Below are positions 1-11,463 of a stretch of DNA of 64,000 bases, in pieces. The position numbers and the translations under genes were made by a program. Numbering within the stretch: position 1 is the first letter of the stretch; the number at the start of each line of letters is the position of its first letter. The DNA comes from Eucalyptus grandis (lineage: Eukaryota; Streptophyta; Magnoliopsida; Myrtales; Myrtaceae). The notes beneath the pieces were generated by a model, which worked only from the letters and a program-made list of their open reading frames with translations, had not been told where the DNA came from and did no database searches. The stretch is taken from the NCBI RefSeq assembly GCF_016545825.1, contig NC_052619.1:7641501-7705500 (forward strand). The letters are read 5' to 3'.

Positions 1-452
1 CTTTTGGTTTGGATGTCAATTCCCGGACATCATTAATGCTGAACTGTCCCGAGCTCTTCTTGCATAGCTTCAATCCAGCTTTCATCGATAAAGCTTCTTC
101 TATGCTTTTTGGTTCAATTTCATAAACGAGAGCCACAAAGACTAGACTCTTCTCGCCTTTTGGATCTGGTGCGAATTCCTTCATTCATTTCGCCGATTAT
201 AAGATCTTTGGGATGACCGGACTTATGCTTCCGGTTACTCGTTGATCTGTCTCGGTTGATGATCTCTTTCTTTGTTTGGATCTTCACGAACATCCTGAAG
301 CTAGTTTTCCGAGTCCGAGATGCTTCTTGAGTTGTAAGCTTTGGAAGGTGCAGAGCGAGTTCGAGACTCTTCTTGATGAGTCGACTTGATTCATCTTGCG
401 TTGAGTCTTGAAATTTGACATTCATTGACTCCTCCACGATCGGCTCTTCTTG

Positions 453-1745
453 TTATAGACTCAAGGCTTTGCTTGATGTAAAATATCCAAGGAAGATACC
501 TTCATCTAATCTTTCTTCAAACTTACCAACTCGATCTTTTGCATTTTTCAATATAAAACATTTGCAACCGAATACATGAAAGTATGAAACAATAGGCTTC
601 TTATCTTTGAACAATTCATAAGGGGTTTTCTCTAGAATAGGTCTTAAGAAGACTCTATGTATGATATAACAAGCTGTTGAAACAGCTTCAGCCCAAAATC
701 GTGAAGAAATCTTGCTTTCAATTAAAAGAGTTCTAGCCATTTCTGAAGAGATCTGTTCTTTCTTTCCACAACTCCATTTTGCTGAGGAGTATATGGAGAG
801 GAGAACACATGATTGAAGCTTGATTCATCACAAAATTTTGTAAAATCTTGATTTTCAAATTCACCTCCATGATCTGTTCTTATACTTGAGATAACACATC
901 CTTTTTCATTTTGAACCTTTTTAGCAAACTTTTCAAAATACGAGAAGATTTCAGACTTACTTGCAAGGAAATATACCCAAGTAAAACGGGAGTAATCGTC
1001 CACAATTACTAGGCAATATTTCTTACCTCCAATACTACGTGTTCTGGTTGGTCGAAGAGATCCATATGCAGCAACCGTAGTACATGATTAGTAGAGACAT
1101 GATTTATTGGCTTAAATGAATCTCTTACCTGCTTTCCCAGAATACATGGAGTGCATGGATCAGTCTTTTGATAAGGTAATTTGGGTAGTCCTCGAACAAG
1201 CTGCTTTGATGAGATTTTGGCTAATAAATCATGTCTCTACTAATCATGTACTACAGTTGCTGCATATGGATCTCTTCTGACCAACCAGAACACAGAGTAT
1301 TGGAGGTAAGAAATATTGCCTAGTCATCCCAAACATTGCGATTCATTTGGTTGACATGACCAAGCTTTCTGTGCCATAAGCTTGCTTCGTCTTGAATTGA
1401 GATAAAACATTGCGATTCATTTGGTTTCACATCCAGAAGATAAATGTTTCCATGTCTACGACCCATGAAGGACTGAGTAGAGTCTTTGCGATTCCGAACA
1501 TATTCCTTCTTGAAAGAATATCTTGAAACCAGTATCACACAATTGACTAATGCTGAGAAGATTGTAATTGAGTCCTTCCACTAAGGAAACATTACTTATT
1601 GTGAGATTTCCAATTTTCACAGTTCCAAATCCCACAATACTCCCTTTGCTATTTCCTCCAAATGAAACTTTTCCACCATTTACTTGAGCAATCTTTATAA
1701 AAACAATTTGAGTCTCCTGTCATGTGTCTTGAGCATCCACTTTGT
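453..1745 (-). pseudogene. Copia pol: protease remnant, GAG-pre-integrase and integrase, broken
   Basis: The region begins with the retropepsin active-site neighbourhood at about 1745-1684, where residues SRHMTGD are readable. Two extra bases sit inside the Asp-Ser-Gly codons, so the catalytic motif is frame-shifted. GAG-pre-integrase follows (1538-1320), with HRKLGHVN belonging to the integrase zinc-binding region. The integrase core is in two open pieces: 1003-722 (DDYSRFTWVYFLASKSE, then RTDHGGEF holding the second catalytic Asp, then QQNGVVERKNR holding the Glu) and 740-453, which carries the C-terminal part (FGCKCFI, EGIFLGY). The pieces overlap in different frames. Integrase would insert the element's cDNA. 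It is inactive here. Confidence 0.88.
1008..1324. repeat. Inverted duplication inside Copia integrase
   Basis: Bases 1008-1111 are repeated as the reverse complement at about 1220-1324 with only a few mismatches. The spacer of about 108 bases (1112-1219) is the normal integrase segment. In the coding direction the left arm is in its expected place and the right arm is the extra copy. A 22-base direct repeat (1331-1352 and 1405-1428) sits right next to it. Confidence 0.85.
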
Positions 1746-2083
1746 CAAGATACCACTTTACCTTTTTCTTGACGGTGACCTGCATTTAAAAAGAGTCTCA
1801 AGCTTTCTTTGGTACCCAAACTTTCTTGGGTCCTTTGGTGTTAGTAACATAAGCGGATTAGCCCATATTCTCTTAACGGGTTTCCAAATCATAGGACACT
1901 CTTTTTCAAAGTGATCCGGACTGTTGCATTTTGAACATTTTAGAGCATTTCTACCTACAGATTTTACAAAAACTTTCTTGAAGTGATTTTTGTAAACCTC
2001 TCTCGAGAGTCTTTTCTTAATTCTTTCTTTTACTTTAGGAAAATCAATCAGGGAATTGTTTCTTCGACATACCTAGACCGGAC

Positions 2084-3463
2084 TTATTGAAGTAAGGTCT
2101 TTGTCTTTGAAAGAATTTTCTCAAGTTTTTCAGACCCTATTGAAAATTTCTTTGATATATTTGATAAGTCTGTTTTTAAAAAGACATTTTCTTTTGAAAG
2201 ATTATCTTCATTTTCTTTAAGATTGGAAACAGTCAAGTCTAGACTTTTAACTCTTTCTACTAAAACATTTTCTTTTTGTTTTAGAGCTGAGTTTTCCTTT
2301 TTCAGTTCGGAAATTCTTTTGAGAGAAGTCTTAAGACTAAAACATAATTCATCAATATATTTAGAAACTTTGACAGGAATTTTAAAATTACTTGCCTCAA
2401 ATTCACTTTGTCCGAGTCGATCCAGTCCGAGTCCGATTGTGCCATCGACATAGATTGGCATATTCATTATCACTTTCTTCACACTCGTATCACTCCCGTG
2501 GTTTCGGCTTTGAGAGCTTTTCGAAAATTTTCAGCTTTTCCTCTCTTCTTCTTCAGAAGAGGACAGTTGGGTTTGATGTGTCCCTTTTTCTTACATTCAA
2601 AGCAGACTACGTCTTTGTTTGGTTCCTCATCATCAACAGACTTGGTCTACTATCTTTGAAAGCTTTGTTTCTTTGAGTTGAACCTTCTTCCTTTTCTATT
2701 CAGTTTTCTGAATCTTCTTATCATGAGAGCAAGCTCCTCATTGTCCACATCATCTTCAGAATCTGTATCATCAGAATCATCATTTGATTTTAACGCAATG
2801 GATTTCTTACCTTTTGGATCTTCATTTTCATTGATCCGTTCCACTTCATAAGACTGAAGAGTTCCAATTAGCTCGTCGACGAGATAGTGGCATAATTCTT
2901 TGCGTCTCTCTTATCGAAGTCTTTATGTGATTCCAATCCTCGGAGAGTCCACGCAGAGCTTGTTTACCTTCATGGGATCGAAGTTGGTTGACCTTGATTT
3001 TCAAGTCCATTCACAATATCTCGTAAACGACTAAACATGTCGATATAGATTCTCCTGGTTTCATTCTGAAGGATTCATATTGATCGAGAAGAATGTTGAT
3101 TCTTGTTTCCTTCACTCGATCTGTTCCTTCATAGGTGATATGCAATATGTCCCAAACTTCTTTTGCTGTACCACAAGAAGATATTCTATTATATTCAGTT
3201 GGTGATAAAGCACAATATAAGGAGTAAATTGCTTTTGCATCGAGTGTTTGTCTCTTGATTATTTCTTCCTGAGACATTCCGCTGGTTTCATCAGTTTCTT
3301 TTCCTCTTTCAGAGACTGATGTAGTGGTAGGAGTAATTCATTTTTCTACAACGTCCCATTCCAGAGGATCCTTTGATCGAAGGAAAGCTTTCATCTTGTT
3401 CTTCCAGATGTTGTAATCCTTTCCATCAAAGTAGGGTGGTCTGGTATTGCTTTGCCCTTCCAT
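2084..3463 (-). pseudogene. Copia gag polyprotein, broken
   Basis: Starts at the ATG at 3463 (MEGQSNTRPPYFDGKDYNIW), the typical N-terminus of plant Copia gag. An in-frame stop follows at about 3340. The central gag (UBN2-type) domain then runs from 3277 to about 3011 and ends in another frame break. An acidic segment lies at 2844-2650. A CCHC zinc knuckle, CFECKKKGHIKPNC, lies at about 2560-2600. A coiled-coil rich segment with heptads of Leu/Lys/Glu covers 2482-2084. Gag would form the virus-like particle and the knuckle would bind RNA. The stops and frameshifts make it non-functional. Confidence 0.85.
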
Positions 3464-3536
3464 CGCCCCGGTGCTAGCATACTAGCCATGGATCTTTTAC
3501 TATGAAGTAAAACACTTCAAATAAAGTAAGTACACA

Positions 3537-3549
3537 GCTCTCGATACCA
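3537..3549 (-). other. Primer binding site, initiator tRNA-Met type
   Basis: The minus strand reads TGGTATCGAGAGC. This matches the usual Copia primer site TGGTATCAGAGC except for one inserted base. It lies two bases inside the LTR and about 75 bases before the gag start codon at 3463. Confidence 0.8.
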
Positions 3550-3551
3550 AT

Positions 3552-4454
3552 TGATATTGCTAGTATGAGTACCTAGAGGGGGGTGAATAGGTATATAAAG
3601 AATTTTTCTCAAGCAATTGCACAATACTAGACAGTTGGAGGAAACGATAATCAAAGTAAGATTGAGAGAAGAGAAAATTGAACACGCGGTTTATAGTGGT
3701 TCGGCTTATATCAAGCCTACGTCCACTCTTCTTCACTGACAGCCTATTGGCTGGATTCCACTATGAACAAGAGAGAGGTTACAGCACAGCTTTGCCTTGA
3801 TTCCACAAAGGTAGATGTTCTACCACACCTCCTCAAGATTTCTCACAAATATAAACTCTCTCTTTCGTATACAAGTATTCGCTCAAAGGATTTGTCTAAA
3901 CAAAAAGGAGCTTTAGACTTTGGAATTCTTCTATCGCGCGCACCTTGAACAACTAAGACAGTCTTCCTTATATACTCCTTTATGCCATCATACCCGTTGA
4001 CACTTACCAAAGGAATTCCTCCAATCTACCCGTTGGACGGAATCAATTAGGAAGATTGTTCAAGCTATTAAAGGAACGTGTTGATAGCCCATCAATCTTT
4101 CGCCCATACAATCGGGATCTCGGTTTCCATAAGCGAGAACCTTCCAATAATATTTAGGCAATCACCGGATCTTCAATTTATCGAGTCAATCTTCGATCAA
4201 TCAAAGAACTCCGTTATGTCTTCTTCAGCCACGAGATCTTCTCCGTTGATAAGGTTAAATCCTCAACGGAACATCCAGATTCGGATAACCTTTCTACAAC
4301 GGATTAGAGACTCACAATGAGGATAGACTTTGAGTCTTGAGTCTGGCTGTCCGAAGGTCTTCAGACTTTAAACAACAGAGTCTGCAAGCCTTTAGATTAG
4401 ACTGATAGAAACGTTTTGTCAACTTCAAAACACTTCAAGAAGATTTCTCCAACA
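3552..4454 (-). repeat. 5' LTR of the left Copia element
   Basis: On the minus strand the LTR begins TGTTGGAGAAATC at 4454 and ends ATATCA at 3552, giving the expected TG...CA ends and a length of about 900 bases. Two bases separate it from the primer binding site. The inner end reads, on the plus strand, as a G-rich run followed by a short A/T run (3575-3600), a pattern often seen at Copia LTR ends. The left partner LTR is outside the window. Confidence 0.8.
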
Positions 4455-4849
4455 AATGTGAGGTGTTGTTCCATGAAGAGGACAGGTGGCCGTGCACTGG
4501 TTTGCTTGGAGGTGGCGGAGGCGTTCAATGGTGATATCGTGGCCGACGTGGCGTTGGTTCTGCGATGATGATGGGACGAGTTGAAGTGGAACGTCCTTGC
4601 AATGATGCGATGAGGGTGCAAATGGTGTTATCCGGTGACAAGTTCAATGACGTGGCATAGACCGTCAAGCATTCAAGGCTCGTTATTCCGTCGAGCGAAA
4701 AGCCGGATTTTAGAAATTGGCATACAAAATAATAATAATAATTCGAAAAAAATTAAAAAGATGCAAAAAAATTGTCTATATCAATGTCGATTGTGTTATG
4801 TGAGATGATTAACATCCAACTTTTCTTCTTCTTTTTGACTTCATGATAA
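4455..4849. other. Unassigned DNA between Copia remnants
   Basis: I see no gene or recognised repeat. A moderately GC-rich part (about 4460-4700) has one short open frame on the minus strand without recognisable domains. It is followed by A/T-rich sequence with an AAT run at 4728-4743. Confidence 0.4.
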
Positions 4850-5270
4850 TTTTGTTGTTTAGATTTCTTAAATCAATGACACTATATCCCCATCATCATT
4901 GTTATTGTTGCTGTTAGCTACATATGTAATGGATTTTTTACCTTTGGATTCTCTCAGCTCATTGTTGGATTGATTTCATAAGTCAAGGGAATTCTAATAA
5001 GCTTGTCCAATGTCAAGAGTTGAGATATTTTAGCTTTGTGAATTGACAATCTTTCCATGAATTCATTCTTGTTGGAGTGCACCGAGAAACTTGCTTTAAG
5101 ATTCCTCATTGTGTAGATCTTTTCATTTTCAGCAAGTTCATTCATAATGCCCTTATAGCGCGTGAGCATTTCGTTGATATCTTCATGTGGCTTCATCTTA
5201 AATTTCTTAGAATGTTCAGCTTCATTTTCCTAGCCTATCGATTTCTTCAAAGGTAATTTTGGAGTTGATC
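4850..5270 (-). pseudogene. Second Copia gag remnant
   Basis: The minus strand at 5196-4954 reads MKPHEDINEMLTRYKGIMN... and later LIRIPLTYEI. This resembles the middle of plant Copia gag (MKPxExIxEMxxRF... LIGSLxTYE). Farther along (about 4940-4880) is a KGKKSI motif and an Asn/Asp-rich acidic run, as in the hinge before the zinc knuckle. No zinc knuckle, protease or pol follows. With the primer-site-like sequence at 5848-5862, this marks a second, older and shorter Copia element in the same orientation. Confidence 0.65.
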
Positions 5271-5847
5271 CCAAATCTATCTATCACGCAAGAAGAAATA
5301 CTAAAAAATTTAGATAAGACAATAGATAATGTGCAAAGTGAATAGTTTTAAGCAATTAAAGCAAGTCCTCTCTAGATATCATGATGAGTAGGCATGGGTG
5401 GAGCTAGAGATTGCTCTACTCTATCTTGTAGTGAGATCGCGTGGGATGAAAAGCGAGTAAGACGAACTTAATATTCCAAGATTGAACAAATTTAGTTGTT
5501 CAAAAGAATCCACATAAGTAGCTTCACTAGAAAGTAAGGCTGCTCAGTTAGACTAGATAATCTTTTGTCCAAAAAGCTTAATCAAAGTAAAAAAAAAAAA
5601 AAAAATCTTTTGAAACTAAGAAGGACAGTTCATAAATTTTGAAAGAACCTTTAGTAAAATACAAATCTGGAAGATTTCACTTCAAAATAAAGAAATCCTT
5701 AAAAGCAACAAAGTAATTCCAGAAATCATGAGTTTAAAGAATGGATCATCAATGACAAGAAATTTGAGAAAACACATCTTGTAGAGTTAGCCATAACAAA
5801 ATCTTTATGCTCAGAAATAAAAGAACCTATAATAACAAGTAACAAGG
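5271..5847. other. 5' leader/unassigned DNA of the second Copia remnant
   Basis: There is no coding potential. The stretch lies between the remnant primer site and the gag remnant and is about as long as a Copia leader plus gag N-terminus. A poly-A run is at 5589-5606. Confidence 0.35.
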
Positions 5848-6000
5848 CCCTGGTATCAATTATTGAGGCTCACAATACAATTTAAAGGGGGTAAAGAGGT
5901 TGAATGAGGAACTATGAAGGATTTTTGTCGAATATAACGAATTAAACTTCACCGGAAATAGTTTGACATAATCAGTAATGGTGATTATAAATAGATACAT
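5848..6000 (-). repeat. Decayed Copia primer site and LTR edge
   Basis: The minus strand at about 5862-5848 reads TTGATACCAGGGC. Against the Copia primer site TTGGTATCAGAGC this has three changes, all transitions. Immediately outside it the plus strand starts TGAGGCTCAC followed by a G run (5885-5890), the pattern seen at the inner LTR edge of the first Copia element. The outer LTR boundary cannot be placed; 6000 is arbitrary. Confidence 0.5.
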
Positions 6001-6488
6001 AACAAGGAGTAGTTATGATGATAAAGAGATAAACGATAGCACATTAAAATTTATTTTCCCTCTTTCCCCTTCTGCCCCCATCCCCTTCCCCCTTTTCCCC
6101 CTTCCTCCCAAAACCAATCTCTCTCTCTCTCTCTCTCTCTTAGGTTGGGGCAAACTGGGCTCCGGTTAGAGCTCACAACGTTGAGCCTCAAGCTGCAAGC
6201 TCAGATCCAACGACGATTGTGGCGGTCGCAACAACCATGAGCTCCTTTGCCTCGTTAATAGAGGGAGCGACGGCCAAAAAGACGTGCTATATATCGGAAA
6301 TGACTCGTCGGGTTGAATGCTGTGACAGTTGGAGAGATGTGACTGCAAGTTGGCAACAGAGATGGAGTGAAATGAATGAGGCGGATGGGAATTAATGTTC
6401 ATGTTTAGAATTTTCAGCGTGAATTCCGGAAAACAAATGAGTGATTCTAATAATTTTCACGTGTAAAGGATTTCAACCCAGTATGAAC
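6001..6488. other. Unassigned DNA with a (TC)n microsatellite
   Basis: A C-rich tract (about 6058-6112) leads into a pure CT repeat at about 6119-6140. The rest (6170-6400) has a short open frame on the minus strand with no recognisable domain and is probably not a gene. It may include part of the second Copia LTR. Confidence 0.4.
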
Positions 6489-7100
6489 GGAGTTAAATGC
6501 CTATATAATTTGGTATCAGTCACATTCATAAAGGGGGAGAGTACATGAAATGCTCATAAAGTTGACATACAAACTTTTATGAGTAATATGATAGCAGGTT
6601 TGGAGCCATCAAATTTGACCGGCAACATATATATATAAATCCGAATCCAAATATATCCTAAAACAGTATGAATTTTAGGACGTAACATATTTATGATATT
6701 CTCTCCTAAATGCAAAAGAAAAAACTACACTAAAAAATTAGAGGGCTCTTCAAGTGAAGAGCGTAGACTCCACCGCACCTCGTAAAGAGTATTTGGGAAA
6801 TTGATAGGTTGGTATAGTAGCTGTCCGCACCGGTAAAAGTGGAGAGGTTGGTGAAACACTCATTGCAAGATTAACTTGTGTTTCGCACAGTGTTTCTCGA
6901 CCGAGAGTACAAGATGAGTTAAATGCTTACCTAATTTGGTATTAGTCACATTCATAAAAGGGGAGGGTGAACGAAATGGCCATCAAGTTTTTCCTTTTTC
7001 CGAAAAATGCTTATCAAGTTGGCATACAAACTTTCACGAGTTGTACGATAACAGGCTTGGCTCAGGAGGAGCCATCAAATTTGACCGTACAAATAAATGT
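6489..7100 (+). repeat. Diverged direct repeat, two copies
   Basis: Bases 6489-6635 (AGTTAAATGCCTATATAATTT onwards, through GAGCCATCAAATTTGACC) recur at 6918-7087 (AGTTAAATGCTTACCTAATTT onwards). The two match in blocks, with an insertion of about 30 bases in the second copy. Both copies end in low-complexity repeats: TA at 6626-6640 and CA after 7105. The unique spacer is 6641-6917. Confidence 0.75.
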
Positions 7101-7105
7101 AGCAT

Positions 7106-7130
7106 ACACACACACACACACACACACACA
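7106..7130 (+). repeat. (CA)n microsatellite
   Basis: An uninterrupted CA repeat of about 12 units follows the second copy of the direct repeat. Confidence 0.95.
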
Positions 7131-7926
7131 TATAATATACATACACTCCCTCCTTTTTCTTTCCCTCGATCTAAGAATTCAAGGTTTTCGCAGTAAAAAC
7201 AAGAATGTAAATCGATATGGGCATATCTAAACAAATTATTTATATTTATTATCTTCCTTTAGTCTGATTATCCGATTCCTTACCTCTTTATGCGAAAATC
7301 AAATATCTCTTCTTTCCTTTTCGATTCGATCAAATCTGTACCGGCATTTCTAAACTAAACCAATATGTGGATTGTTCCAAAGTTGGAACCACTAAAGTAA
7401 AAAGTTCTTATCTATCACCTTCTAAACTTGAGGTAAGTGCGTAACCAATCCACGATATTTTGCCGTTGATTGATCTAGTTCTTAATATCTTATTTTGATT
7501 AATTGAGTCCTTAATGTTTGAAAAACGCCGTAATCAACTCCTGAATTTTCTATTAACGGGTTTTGTGAGTCTTAAATGCTAGAAATCCTTTACGTCTCTC
7601 ACTTGGCCTTTCTCTAATGTTGCGTAGCCATGGACCGTAGAATTATACGTTGTTTTCAACGTTGGAAATCTAGTATGAGACTTGATTGAACATCTTTTGT
7701 GCAAAATATTAAAGGCTCAATCCATCAAAATAATATTTCAGGCATGAATTGACCAATGGCCAAAAGTTAAGAGCCCATTCTATACTTTTCCCTAGAGGAG
7801 CATGATTTTACAATAGGACAGGGAATTGGATAATTGGACTAATGAGAACTAGTCTGGTTTCAAATTGTAATGAGACTTGGTCCAATTCCTAGTTTCTCGG
7901 GAATATGGGAGAGCCGAACCAAGAAC
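7131..7926. other. Unassigned AT-rich intergenic DNA
   Basis: No open frame or family resemblance that I can support. The segment 7430-7800 reads like a noncoding dispersed repeat, but I did not find its partner in this window. Confidence 0.35.
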
Positions 7927-7969
7927 TTAAGTAGTACTGACACCGGCACACAACAGGCCTGTCACGACC

Positions 7970-10735
7970 TACTCTCGGGGGGAGGGAACAGGCTTAGGGG
8001 TATTGCCTAAAGGACGGGGCTAAGGCCCGTGATCAGGCGCGGGCTCTCCCAAGCCTATACCCCGCGTGACGTTGGGATATATTATAGGAATTTTGCATAA
8101 AAGGAGTCGCCACTAGCCTATTGGGGTCGGCTAGAAACCAAGTGAGGCATGGGAGCGTGCCTCACTTCCTACGCAACCAGAGAATCTAGGTTCGGGGACT
8201 TGATTACACTAATTAACCAAATAGTACCCTTTCGGTACCTAATCTTATTCATTTTAACAAAATGATTTTTGGCAAGCAATTTGAATTGATTTTGTGTTTA
8301 TCCACTAACATGTGAAGTGATCATACGGGTGCGCAATCATTAAAGTAATAGCTATAATTACCAAGGTCCTAATTGCCATAAAATTAAGCACATGCCATCT
8401 AACGTAATTAGATATGAAAAATAAACATGCAACATAATTAATATGCGAGCACATAAAGGTTAATTACGCTAAAATGGCAATACATGGAAAATCTTAATCA
8501 AACCCCATCATTTTTGGATTTTCGAAAATTTTTTAATTTTTAATTTTAAATTTTAAATTTTTTTAAATTTTTTTAAATTTTTTTAAATTTTTTAAATTTT
8601 TTTTTAGTCTCTCAAAAAAGTAAATTTTCGATTTTTTTAAATTTTAATTTTTTTTTTTTTTTTAATTTTTTTTAATTTTTTTTTAATTTTTTTTTTTTTT
8701 TTTTTTAAATTTTGATTTTTGATTTTTGATTTTTTTAATATATTTTTTAACAAAGGGGCGAACCGGGTCGGGTCCGGTCTATGGATTCGGGTCCGGTCTC
8801 CGACCGGACCCGGGTTTGGCCCACTAAAAAAACACACGAAATTTTTAAAAGAACAGAAATGAAGGCAATTTTCGACCCAAAGCCCATCTTGAATTTTTAC
8901 TTCAGCCCACCCGAGGGCCCATTATCTAATTTCTGTTTCTGGCCCAACCTAATCAGCCCACGAACTAAAAAAGGCCCAACACGAAACCCATCTCTCTTTT
9001 TTAGTTTTTATCTTTTTTAGATTTCTTTTCTCTCTTTTTTTTTTATATTTTTTTTTTTCGTCCTTTTCCTTAGGGCATCTTCTTCGGGCTTCTTCTTCCC
9101 CAGCCGCAGCTCGCCGAGGCACCTGCAGCTCCTCCGCCGGTCCGATGCCAACAACGCCGCGAGTACGGACCGCCCTAAAGGAGTCGCCGACCCATCGTCT
9201 GGCTTCGGTGGTTCCGTCCGACCGACGCCGAGCGCCGCCGGCCACCGGTTGGCCGGCGTTCCGAGAGTCTCCTATTTCGGTGAGATAAGCGCGCTCGTCT
9301 CGCCCCCAAACCGCGCGAGGGAACCTACCGAAAAGCTAGAAGAACGACAGGGACGATGCGTGACCAGGTATGATCCCAAGCGCGCGCTAAAAATCAAAAA
9401 CTAAGCTCCAATCGAAGGCTGGATGTGGCGGTTTCGTTGAGGCATTTCGACAAACATGTGGCGTGCACTAACAACGTTAAGAGATTTCAGCTCGGCCGGA
9501 GCCCGAGCGCGCATCCGAACCTTCAACAATGCACACCAGAACAGCAAACAAATAAACGGGGAAAGGTGGTGGCCGGAGCTCTCTCGAAACCGGTCGGGAT
9601 GAGCTCCGGCCGGAATGCTTTCGAAGACACACTCCAACCAAGCTCAAAGAAAAATACCGACACAGGTTCCTGGGAATGGCGGCTTAGAGATATGTCGACG
9701 GTGGCGGCGGTGGCTCGAAGAAACGCCAGCAGCGAAAGTGACGACCCAAAGGCGCGTCGGTGGTGGTGGTACTTCGGAGACGAGCGCCTCTTCTCCCTGT
9801 TCCCTCCTGTTTCTCTGTACTGCTGGGCTTCGAGGGTTACAACGGTAGCCGGTGCCTGACCGGCGGAGGTTGGGTGGCAGCGATTGACAACAGTGGTGCG
9901 CCCTGCTCCCCTCTTCCTCTCTGTGTTTCTCTCTATTCTGGGCCTCTCTCCCTCGGTCTGGTGTTTTTTTTTTTTTTTGGTTCCGATCTCCCCGTGCTTT
10001 CTTTGGGTTACAAGATTACAGCCGCGGCCGGCGGTTCAGCTCACCGGCGGCGCGGGCGTCCGAGACTCCTCGGCTCCTTACCCGGCCTATTCTCCTCTCT
10101 TTTCTCTCGATTTCCTCTCTGTGTTCTCCCTTCGTCCCTTCTTTTTTCATTCTTCTGCCTTTTTATCCTCCCCTCCTTCCTCTCCTCTTTTTCTCGATTT
10201 TCCCTCTGTGTTCTTATACTTCCTGCAGGTATCCTGAGTGAAGACCCCCTGCCGTGCTAGCTGGTTGATCGCTCTGCTTCCTCGACCCGCGGATCGCGCC
10301 GAAACCCCTGCCATGCCGATCCTCTGCCTCGCCTTCTCTTCATCTTCCCATTTCCTTTCTTTTTTTTCTACAGGAACTTGCGAAGACCACGGCTGAGCCA
10401 GTTGCCGGTCGGCTGCTCCCGACCCACGGATCATGCCGCGCCCCCTGCCACACCGATCCTCTGCAGGTTGTGCAGGTCGTGCGAAGACTGAAGGAGGGAG
10501 AAGACCGGATGCGGGCCGGGCCGAAAAAAGAAAAGAGGTTGGGCTGGCCCAGCATGCGGGAGGAAAAGAAAAGGAGAGACGGGTCGGGCCACAGCCGAAT
10601 CCAGCCCAACCCGACCATATTCTTTTTTGTTCGTTTATTTTAGTTAAAGAATATTAATTAATTTTTTTGTGATTAATTCCTAATCTTTAACGCTACTTTA
10701 AATTAATTAACTTATGTAAAATTTAGGTGTCAACA
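7970..10735 (-). repeat. 3' LTR of the Ogre-like element
   Basis: On the plus strand it reads TGTCACGACC...GGTGTCAACA, so both ends are TG...CA. It matches 22917-25530 almost base for base apart from poly-T length differences and some indels. The largest is a block of about 100 bases (about 8975-9073) absent from the other copy. Composition is strongly segmented: AT-rich near 8500-8750 (long A/T homopolymers) and GC-rich from about 9080 to 10620. Open frames inside the GC-rich part are not kept between the two copies and are not called as genes. Confidence 0.95.
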
Positions 10736-10748
10736 GCTGCCCCTCTTT
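10736..10748 (-). other. Polypurine tract of the Ogre-like element
   Basis: The minus strand reads AAAGAGGGGCAGC directly before the 3' LTR (TGTTGACACC). This is the expected place for the primer of plus-strand DNA synthesis. The gag-only element has the identical tract at 52188-52200. Confidence 0.85.
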
Positions 10749-10892
10749 GAATGTAGCCTTGAAGAGGTCGCGATCAAAGACAAAAGACACCTAAATTATT
10801 TTGGCGAAAGAGAGACCCTAAGTGTATATGCACGTCTCAGGTCGATGGAAAGGACTCATAACTATGAAAGCACGTCTTGTCAGTAAGATGAA

Positions 10893-11463
10893 GAAAGACT
10901 CTGGGCTTCAAAAGCCCACCGTGTCATGAGAAGGGGGTTGAAGGACTCCGGGCTACGGAAAGCCCACCGGGTCATGAGAAGGGGGTTGAAGGACTCCGGG
11001 CTACGGAAAGCCCACCGGGTCATGAGAAGGGGGTTGAAGGACTCCGGGCTACGGAAAGCCCACCGGAAAGCCCACCGGGTCATGAGAAGGGGGTTGAAGG
11101 ACTCCGGCTACGGAAAGCCCACCGGGTCATGAGAAGGGGTTGAAGGACTCCGGGCTACGGAAAGCCCACCGGGTCATAAGAAGGGTTGAAGGACTCCGGG
11201 CTACGGAAAGCCCACCGGGTCATAAGAAGGGGTTGAAGGACTCCGGCTACGGAAAGCCCACCGGGTCATAAGAAGGGGATTGAAGGACTCCGAGCTACGG
11301 AAAGCCCATCGGGTCATAAGAATGGGGTTGAAAGACTCCGGGCTACGGAAAGCCCACCGGGTCATAAGAATGGGGTTGAAGGACTCCGGGCTACGGAAAG
11401 CCCACCGGGTCATAAGAAGGGGATTGAAGGACTCCGGGCTACGGAAAGCCCACCGGGTCATAA
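10893..11463 (-). repeat. 48-bp minisatellite in the 3' UTR of the Ogre-like element
   Basis: About 12 tandem units of 46-48 bases sit between the polypurine tract and the end of pol. The core is GGACTCCGGGCTACGGAAAG followed by CCCACCGGGTCAT. Each unit can fold as an outer stem CCGG/CCGG and an inner stem GCT/AGC around a 5-6 base loop, with a 3-base bulge. At 11290-11312 the outer stem is changed on both sides (CCGA and TCGG), so pairing is kept. The 48-base period leaves reading frames open on both strands, but these encode only a monotonous 16-residue repeat and are not genes. Confidence 0.93.

Larger units (their letters stand above)
1..4454 (-). mobile_element. Copia LTR retrotransposon, 5' portion, decayed
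   Basis: Reading from right to left, the order is 5' LTR, initiator-Met primer site, gag, zinc knuckle, protease remnant, GAG-pre-integrase, integrase, and the linker into reverse transcriptase, which is cut by the window edge at base 1. This is the Ty1/copia order (integrase before RT). Many stops and frameshifts, plus an internal inverted duplication (1008-1324), show it is dead. The 3' half, including RNase H and the 3' LTR, would lie to the left of the window, so the target-site duplication cannot be checked. From 1 to 437 the minus strand reads a basic linker (residues such as RTRSKRREE) and the start of the RT domain. Confidence 0.9.

Noticed and set aside
4397..4621. Open frame rich in His, Ser and Thr next to the Copia LTR
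   Set aside because: It overlaps the LTR edge, and there is no domain or conserved partner.
8500..8760. Long A/T homopolymer tracts as an origin or matrix attachment site
   Set aside because: They lie inside an LTR and differ in length between the two copies (see 23480-23680), which fits simple slippage.
8949..10618. Many overlapping open frames on both strands of the GC-rich part of the Ogre-like LTR
   Set aside because: They are not consistent between the two LTRs, overlap on both strands and have no domains. GC-rich sequence has few stop codons by chance.
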